This document shows, piece by piece, positions 60,113 to 64,000 of a DNA stretch of 64,000 nucleotides. The notes beneath the pieces were generated by a model. It was not told where the DNA came from. It made no database searches and worked only from the letters and a program-made list of their open reading frames with translations. The DNA comes from Bradyrhizobium sp. CIAT3101 (lineage in GTDB: Bacteria > Pseudomonadota > Alphaproteobacteria > Rhizobiales > Xanthobacteraceae). Each line of letters starts with the position of its first letter. The first letter of the stretch is position 1. Position numbers and translations under genes: made by a program. The stretch covers positions 5,787,001-5,851,000 of the forward strand of contig NZ_CP121634.1 of the NCBI RefSeq assembly GCF_029714945.1. The letters are read 5' to 3'.

Positions 60113-61354
60113 TCACCTGTCGAGCTCACGTTCGAGCGCCTTCCGATTGGCCGCGAGACGTTGCCGGATCTCTTCGGCGACATCTCCGACATACATCTCC
60201 TCGAGGCCGCCTTTGAGCCCCGACACGATCGCCTGCGCGACTGCGCGCGGCGCGACCTTTGGCGGGGGCACGGCCTGGAACCATTCGGTGTCAATGGGCC
60301 CGGTGAAAAGATTCATCACCCTGACGCCGCCAGGTCTGAGCTCGGCACGAAGGCAGTGCGAGAGCGACAGGCACGCCGCTTGCGAGGCCGAGTAGGCACC
60401 AAAGGCAGGCCAACTCGCCAACGCATAGACCGAGAGAATGTTGACCCAGGCGGCGCTGTTGCTGATGCCGTCGGCGCCGCGCATCCGCATGGCGGGTCCA
60501 AAGGCCTGCGCGAGGTTGATAAAGCCGAGATAGGCCTGATCGATCTCGTCGCGCGCGATGCTCGTGCCCCTGCGGTCGAGCAGTCCGCCCGGTCGCACAT
60601 ATTCCGTCGTGTTGACGAGGATATCGACCTTGCCGCCGATGTCGGCCGCGAGATCAGTGGCCGATTTTTCGTCGGCCGCGTCGAGGGTCACGATCTCGAT
60701 TCCGTCCTGTCCGCGCAGCAGGTTTTCTCCGGCGAACGGACGCCACGGATCGGCAATGCCGACGAACACCGTCTTGGCGCCCGCGGTCTTCAAGGCCGCG
60801 ACGGCTTCCTGGCCGATCACGCTGCGGCCGTTGGTCACGAGCACGCGCCGGAATTTCGGATCGGCCGTCATTTCCCGCCACTGCTTGTCGTCTGCCATGT
60901 TGGGGGTCTCCCCTTCGGGATGGGCAAAGGCCACCGCCTGGCCGCTCTTGTCGAGTTGAAACGACATCCGGACGGCTGCGCCCTCGGCACAGTCGGCATG
61001 GAGATGGGTCACGATCGTCGGACCGCAATCCATCCTGACGAGGCCGATCCGCCACGGCGCCCGCTCGCGGAAATAGACGTCGCTCGGCACCCGCGCGGTC
61101 GTCTCGGCGAGCAGCGTGCCTCGCCGTGGCGCGTCGACGAAAGCCAGGCCATCCGACAGGCACGACGGACATGCCTCCCGCGCGGGATAAGCAAAGGAGC
61201 CGCAAGCCTCGCAGCGTTGCAGCATGAAGCGGCCTTCGGCGGCCGCCCGTGTGAAGCCGTGCGACGTCCTGCTGCGCGGTCGCGGTGGCGAGGCCGGCAG
61301 CCGCGTTCGCAACAGCGGGTTCTTGCGCCGGGGCGGCTTGATCGGCTCTATCAT
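60113..61354 (-). CDS. DUF35 (zinc-ribbon/OB-fold) - short-chain dehydrogenase-like fusion
   Basis: A 413-aa fusion. Residues 40-70 form a zinc ribbon (C48, C51, C62, C65) and ~70-150 an OB-fold, together a DUF35 module of the type that partners thiolase-like proteins. From ~165 an SDR-like Rossmann domain follows (VLVTNGRSVIGQ, then VDILVNTTEY and VNILSVYALASW). The catalytic Ser and Tyr321 are present, but the expected Lys four residues on is Gln325 (YSASQ). The start overlaps the thiolase-like stop by 4 nt (ATGA), so the two proteins are made together and probably form a complex. Confidence 0.88.
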   Translation of the reverse strand: MIEPIKPPRRKNPLLRTRLPASPPRPRSRTSHGFTRAAAEGRFMLQRCEACGSFAYPAREACPSCLSDGLAFVDAPRRGTLLAETTARVPSDVYFRERAPWRIGLVRMDCGPTIVTHLHADCAEGAAVRMSFQLDKSGQAVAFAHPEGETPNMADDKQWREMTADPKFRRVLVTNGRSVIGQEAVAALKTAGAKTVFVGIADPWRPFAGENLLRGQDGIEIVTLDAADEKSATDLAADIGGKVDILVNTTEYVRPGGLLDRRGTSIARDEIDQAYLGFINLAQAFGPAMRMRGADGISNSAAWVNILSVYALASWPAFGAYSASQAACLSLSHCLRAELRPGGVRVMNLFTGPIDTEWFQAVPPPKVAPRAVAQAIVSGLKGGLEEMYVGDVAEEIRQRLAANRKALERELDR

Positions 61355-62529
61355 CGCGAGGGCCCTGCAAGGATCGCGGCGCCCGAGGCCAGACCGCGAT
61401 CATAGTTGATCATACCGAACCCGGACGCCAAGGCGAGGCTTGCATTCCCGACCTGGGTAGGGCCCGCAGTCCCCAGAACCTGCCGCAATCCTTCGACGAG
61501 ACCGAGATAGGCGCCGGCAGCACCGGCCTGCCCGGCCGAAAGCTGTCCGCCCGACGTGTTGTGCGGAAAGTCACCGCCGATGGTCAGATCGTGCTGGCGC
61601 ACGAACTCGGCCCCTTCCCCCTTCTTGCAGAAGCCGAGATCCTCGAACTGCATCATCGTGATGACGGGATAGTCGTCATAGGTCTGCACGACGTCGAGAT
61701 CATCGGGCTTCACGCCGGCCATCGCATAGAGCTCGCCGATGTCCATCGCCCAACCGCCCCGCACCTGCATCGGATCGTCGGCGAAGGCATTGTGCCGTTC
61801 GATCGTCGACAGAAGTCGCGCGGCCGGGAGCCTCAGCGAGGCCGCTGTCTCTTCGCGCATGACGAGAAACGCTTCCGCACCGGCGCATGGCATCACGCAA
61901 TCGAACAGGTGGATCGGATCGGAAATCGGCCGTGCCGCGAGATATTGCTCGAGCGTCAGCGGCGTCTTCATCAGCGCATGCGGGTTGCGCAAGGCATTCG
62001 CGCGTTGGGCGACCGCGATCCTGCCGACGTCCTCGCGCGTAACGCCGAAAGTCCGCATGTAGTTGCGCGCGATCAGCGCGAAGCTCGAATTGGCGCCGCC
62101 CGCGCCGTAGGGGTAGACGGCATCCTGATTGAAGCGCGAAAAGTTCTCGAGCGTCAGCCTGAAGGAATCGACGTGGTTGGTGTCGCCTGCCACGCAGGCC
62201 ACGATGTCGGCGTCATGGGCCTGAACCGCGCGCGCAGCCTTTCGTAAGCCGGCGATGGCGCTGGCGCCACCGAGCGGGATCGTATCCAGCCACCGGACGC
62301 ACAGACCGAAATGCTGCGTCAGCCCGACGCCGCTGTCGGTGCCCATGGTGAAGCTGGAGACGCACAGACCATCGATATCGGACGCCTTGATGCCGGCCTG
62401 CGCGACGAGCGCGCTGAGCGCTCGGCCGATCCACCATTGGGCGCTTTCGATGGAGTAGCGCGCATAGGGAATCGTGACGGGCGTCGCGATCACGACGCCA
62501 TCATACGGTGTGCGTAAGGTATTGGTCAC
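61351..62529 (-). CDS. Thiolase-like (SCP2-type) protein lacking catalytic Cys
   Basis: A 392-aa thiolase-fold protein. The nucleophile position reads IPLGGASAIAG, with Gly88 where thiolases have Cys, and the GHP motif is SAGQAGAAG, with Gln334 for His. The later VVQTYDDYPVITMMQFEDLG, then FCKKGEG, matches SCP2-type proteins. Members of this kind (e.g. Ltp2 of steroid degradation) act as aldolases on CoA esters in complex with a DUF35 partner. The DUF35 fusion here is the next gene, overlapping by 4 nt. Aldolase activity is inferred. Confidence 0.9.
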   Translation of the reverse strand: MTNTLRTPYDGVVIATPVTIPYARYSIESAQWWIGRALSALVAQAGIKASDIDGLCVSSFTMGTDSGVGLTQHFGLCVRWLDTIPLGGASAIAGLRKAARAVQAHDADIVACVAGDTNHVDSFRLTLENFSRFNQDAVYPYGAGGANSSFALIARNYMRTFGVTREDVGRIAVAQRANALRNPHALMKTPLTLEQYLAARPISDPIHLFDCVMPCAGAEAFLVMREETAASLRLPAARLLSTIERHNAFADDPMQVRGGWAMDIGELYAMAGVKPDDLDVVQTYDDYPVITMMQFEDLGFCKKGEGAEFVRQHDLTIGGDFPHNTSGGQLSAGQAGAAGAYLGLVEGLRQVLGTAGPTQVGNASLALASGFGMINYDRGLASGAAILAGPSR

Positions 62530-62554
62530 CGACGGCCCGCCTCGTTCATTCGCC

Positions 62555-62983
62555 TCAAACCACCGTCAATTTCACGTCAATATTGCCACGGGTTGCGTTC
62601 GAATAGGGGCAGCGCTCATGCGCGCCGGCGACGACCTGTTCGGCCACCGATTTCTCGACACCGGGCAGATTGACTTTCAGCTCGACAGCCAGCGCATATC
62701 CGACGGGGACCGGCCCCATCGCGACCTTCGCGGTCACGGAAGGCTCGGCAGAGGGCACCACCTTCCGCGTCCGCGCGACGAGCTTGACTGCGCCGAGAAA
62801 GCACGCGGCATAGCCGGCCGCAAAGAGCTGCTCGGGATTGGTTCCTTCGCCGCCGGGGCCGCCCATCGATTTCGGCAAGGACAGCGACACCGACAGAAGA
62901 CCGTCGGCGCTGGCGGCCTTGCCGTCCCGACCGCCGGTCGCCGTCACCTCGGTCTCGTACAGGATCTTTTCGGGGGTCATCAT
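62555..62983 (-). CDS. ohr: Organic hydroperoxide resistance protein (OsmC/Ohr family)
   Basis: A 142-aa peroxidase with both reactive cysteines: C61 in AAGYAACF and C125 in HERCPYS, plus the Ohr-type Arg19 and Glu51. It reduces organic and fatty-acid hydroperoxides using lipoylated proteins. GGAGA stands upstream of the ATG at 62983. Its regulator OhrR is itself a MarR-family protein, but no separate ohrR is adjacent, so the marR at 55929 could be relevant. Confidence 0.93.
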   Translation of the reverse strand: MMTPEKILYETEVTATGGRDGKAASADGLLSVSLSLPKSMGGPGGEGTNPEQLFAAGYAACFLGAVKLVARTRKVVPSAEPSVTAKVAMGPVPVGYALAVELKVNLPGVEKSVAEQVVAGAHERCPYSNATRGNIDVKLTVV

Positions 62984-63013
62984 GGCTTGGTCTCCAAGAA
63001 CAATCTGGCAGGA

Positions 63014-63796
63014 CTAACGGTCGTTACGGGCGAGCAACGCGCGGAAATCCGCCCGCGCCTGGGCGCTGGCGCGCTTGAAGCTCGGCCCGCGGCTGGGCTC
63101 GGTGCCATTGAGCCGCTGGAGCTGGACCCACATCTCGGCACTCTTCAGCGCCACCGCCGCACAATTGACCACCGGCGCGTGGCCGACCTTCAGGCCATGC
63201 TCCTTCCCGATCAGGAGGCCCGGCAGCACGCCGGCCGGGATCACGACGTCCGCGCCGCGCTCGACCAGCGGAAGAGCGCACGCGACAAAATCCTCGATCA
63301 TGCGGGCTTGCGCGGCCTCGTCTCCGGCGAACGCATCGGCGAAATCCTCCGGCTTGCAGCCAAGACCGGTCACATGGACCACGCGATCACGGAGGCCGTA
63401 GCGCTCGGCCTGCTCGTAGTGCCAGACCTCGAAGACGGGATCGAGCGTTACAAGGCCGAGCCGCCGGCCGAGTTGCGAGGCCGCCAGCAACGTCGCCTCG
63501 CCGGTCCCGATCACGGGAATGTCGAGCGCCGAGCGCAGCTCGTACAGTCCGGGATCCTGGAAATGCCCCATGACAAAGGCGTCGAACCCGCCCTCCTCGG
63601 CCGCGATGCCATTATCGATCGCCTGGACGGCGCAGCGCAATTCCGCAAGCCGTCCGAACTCCCGGTCCGGCGGCGTAATGCCCTCGACATGAACCGTCGT
63701 GCCTGATGCAGCGATGTTGTTCAGGTATTCCGACAGCCGCGCCATGTAGGGCGCGTTCACGCTCGCATCAACGAAGCTCTGCCAGAAGATGCGCAT
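63014..63796 (-). CDS. Asp/Glu/hydantoin racemase-fold protein without the catalytic cysteines
   Basis: A 260-aa protein resembling hydantoin racemase (AFVMGHFQDPGLYELRSALD, then PVIGTGEATLLAASQLG). The first catalytic Cys position is His78 (GHFQDPG, usually ACFxDPG) and the second is Ala188 (VVIPAGVLPGLL), so classical two-base racemisation is not possible. ATG at 63796 has GAGGAGAAGG upstream. It is the first gene of the leftward operon, 53 nt downstream of a probable MarR operator. Confidence 0.88.
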   Translation of the reverse strand: MRIFWQSFVDASVNAPYMARLSEYLNNIAASGTTVHVEGITPPDREFGRLAELRCAVQAIDNGIAAEEGGFDAFVMGHFQDPGLYELRSALDIPVIGTGEATLLAASQLGRRLGLVTLDPVFEVWHYEQAERYGLRDRVVHVTGLGCKPEDFADAFAGDEAAQARMIEDFVACALPLVERGADVVIPAGVLPGLLIGKEHGLKVGHAPVVNCAAVALKSAEMWVQLQRLNGTEPSRGPSFKRASAQARADFRALLARNDR

Positions 63797-63848
63797 CGTC
63801 CTTCTCCTCAAGCGGTGGTCGGAGGATCGGTCGTCGGCTGCCGATGAA

Positions 63849-63866
63849 TATTTCAACCATAAACTA
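63849..63866. promoter_or_regulatory. Second MarR-type palindrome
   Basis: TATTTCAACCATAAACTA matches 15 of 18 positions of the palindrome at 55687-55704 and keeps most of its symmetry. It lies 53 bp upstream of the first gene of the long leftward operon, in an AT-rich patch, where a repressor would block the promoter. Confidence 0.6.
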
Positions 63867-63910
63867 ATTCACCCGTCAAATGCGCGCGGCGGCGCTAGCG
63901 ACCGGCACCG

Positions 63911-64000
63911 TCACGGCGAGGCGAGCACGGCGTTTTCGTTCATTCGATCCGCGAAGAAGCGCCGCACACTGACGAAATTGTATGCAGCAACATTTTTTTC
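63911..64000 (-). CDS. Possible C-terminal end of a leftward gene (cut by window edge)
   Basis: The last 29 codons before a stop at 63911 read ...NVAAYNFVSVRRFFADRMNE..., in frame to the right edge. The composition is compatible with coding, but it is too short to assign a family. It may equally be non-coding. Confidence 0.3.
   Translation of the reverse strand, partial: EKNVAAYNFVSVRRFFADRMNENAVLASP

Noticed and set aside
62474..63706. A 410-codon + strand frame over the Ohr and racemase-like genes
   Set aside because: It is antisense to genes with conserved motifs and good ribosome sites.

Overview
The window looks like a piece of the chromosome of a Bradyrhizobium-type alphaproteobacterium. 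This is inferred from the uniformly high GC, a short DUF6894-type protein, an ExoF-type export protein, rhizobial-style type I secretion next to exopolysaccharide genes, and a two-ATPase polyol-type ABC transporter. No rRNA, tRNA, CRISPR array, insertion sequence or phage gene was found.

Left block (1-10257), carbohydrate uptake and catabolism. A SorC-type regulator heads a leftward operon of binding protein, two permeases, two unequal ABC ATPases and an FGGY kinase that runs off the left edge. Divergent from it are a second FGGY kinase, a HAD-type hydrolase and a class II aldolase. TTGCA repeats in the gap between them are the likely operator.

Surface and matrix block (10587-53433). It opens with a giant (about 2634 aa) non-cytoplasmic-looking protein built from two copies of a ~430-residue module, ten ~121-residue Ig-like repeats and one embedded phosphoesterase domain. 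Next come glmS, a DUF6894 protein and two LuxR/NarL regulators. A polysaccharide cluster follows: nucleotidyltransferase, aminotransferase, PglC-like sugar transferase, LegB-like dehydratase, ExoF-like exporter, LuxR regulator, glycosyltransferase, secreted TIM-barrel-like protein, Wzy-like polymerase, Wzc-like chain-length kinase, two P-loop kinase-like proteins and a Wzx-like flippase. Two complete sets of inner-membrane type I secretion parts (an HlyB/HlyD-like pair and a PrsD/PrsE-like pair) lie on the opposite strand. The second pair sits just downstream of a paralogue of the TIM-barrel-like protein that has no signal peptide and carries a Ser/Thr/Gly/His-rich tail. The arrangement recalls rhizobial pss/prs regions, where type I secretion exports EPS-modifying glycanases and adhesins. 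A short operon of a coiled-coil protein, a TAXI-type binding protein and a VasI-like protein, plus a DsrE-like protein, sits between the flippase and the second secretion pair.

Right block (53945-63796), a putative acyl-CoA or organic-acid catabolic regulon around a MarR regulator. Acyl-CoA dehydrogenase and RidA diverge from marR. A long leftward operon carries a racemase-fold protein, Ohr, a thiolase-like protein, a DUF35-SDR fusion, a cyclase-family hydrolase, an ABC binding protein and an AMP-dependent ligase. Near-identical 18-bp palindromes lie in the marR intergenic region and upstream of the far end of this operon, so one regulator probably controls both. Three of its enzymes lack the canonical catalytic residues of their families. 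With the giant protein and the paired TIM-barrel-like proteins, this is the most unusual content of the window.
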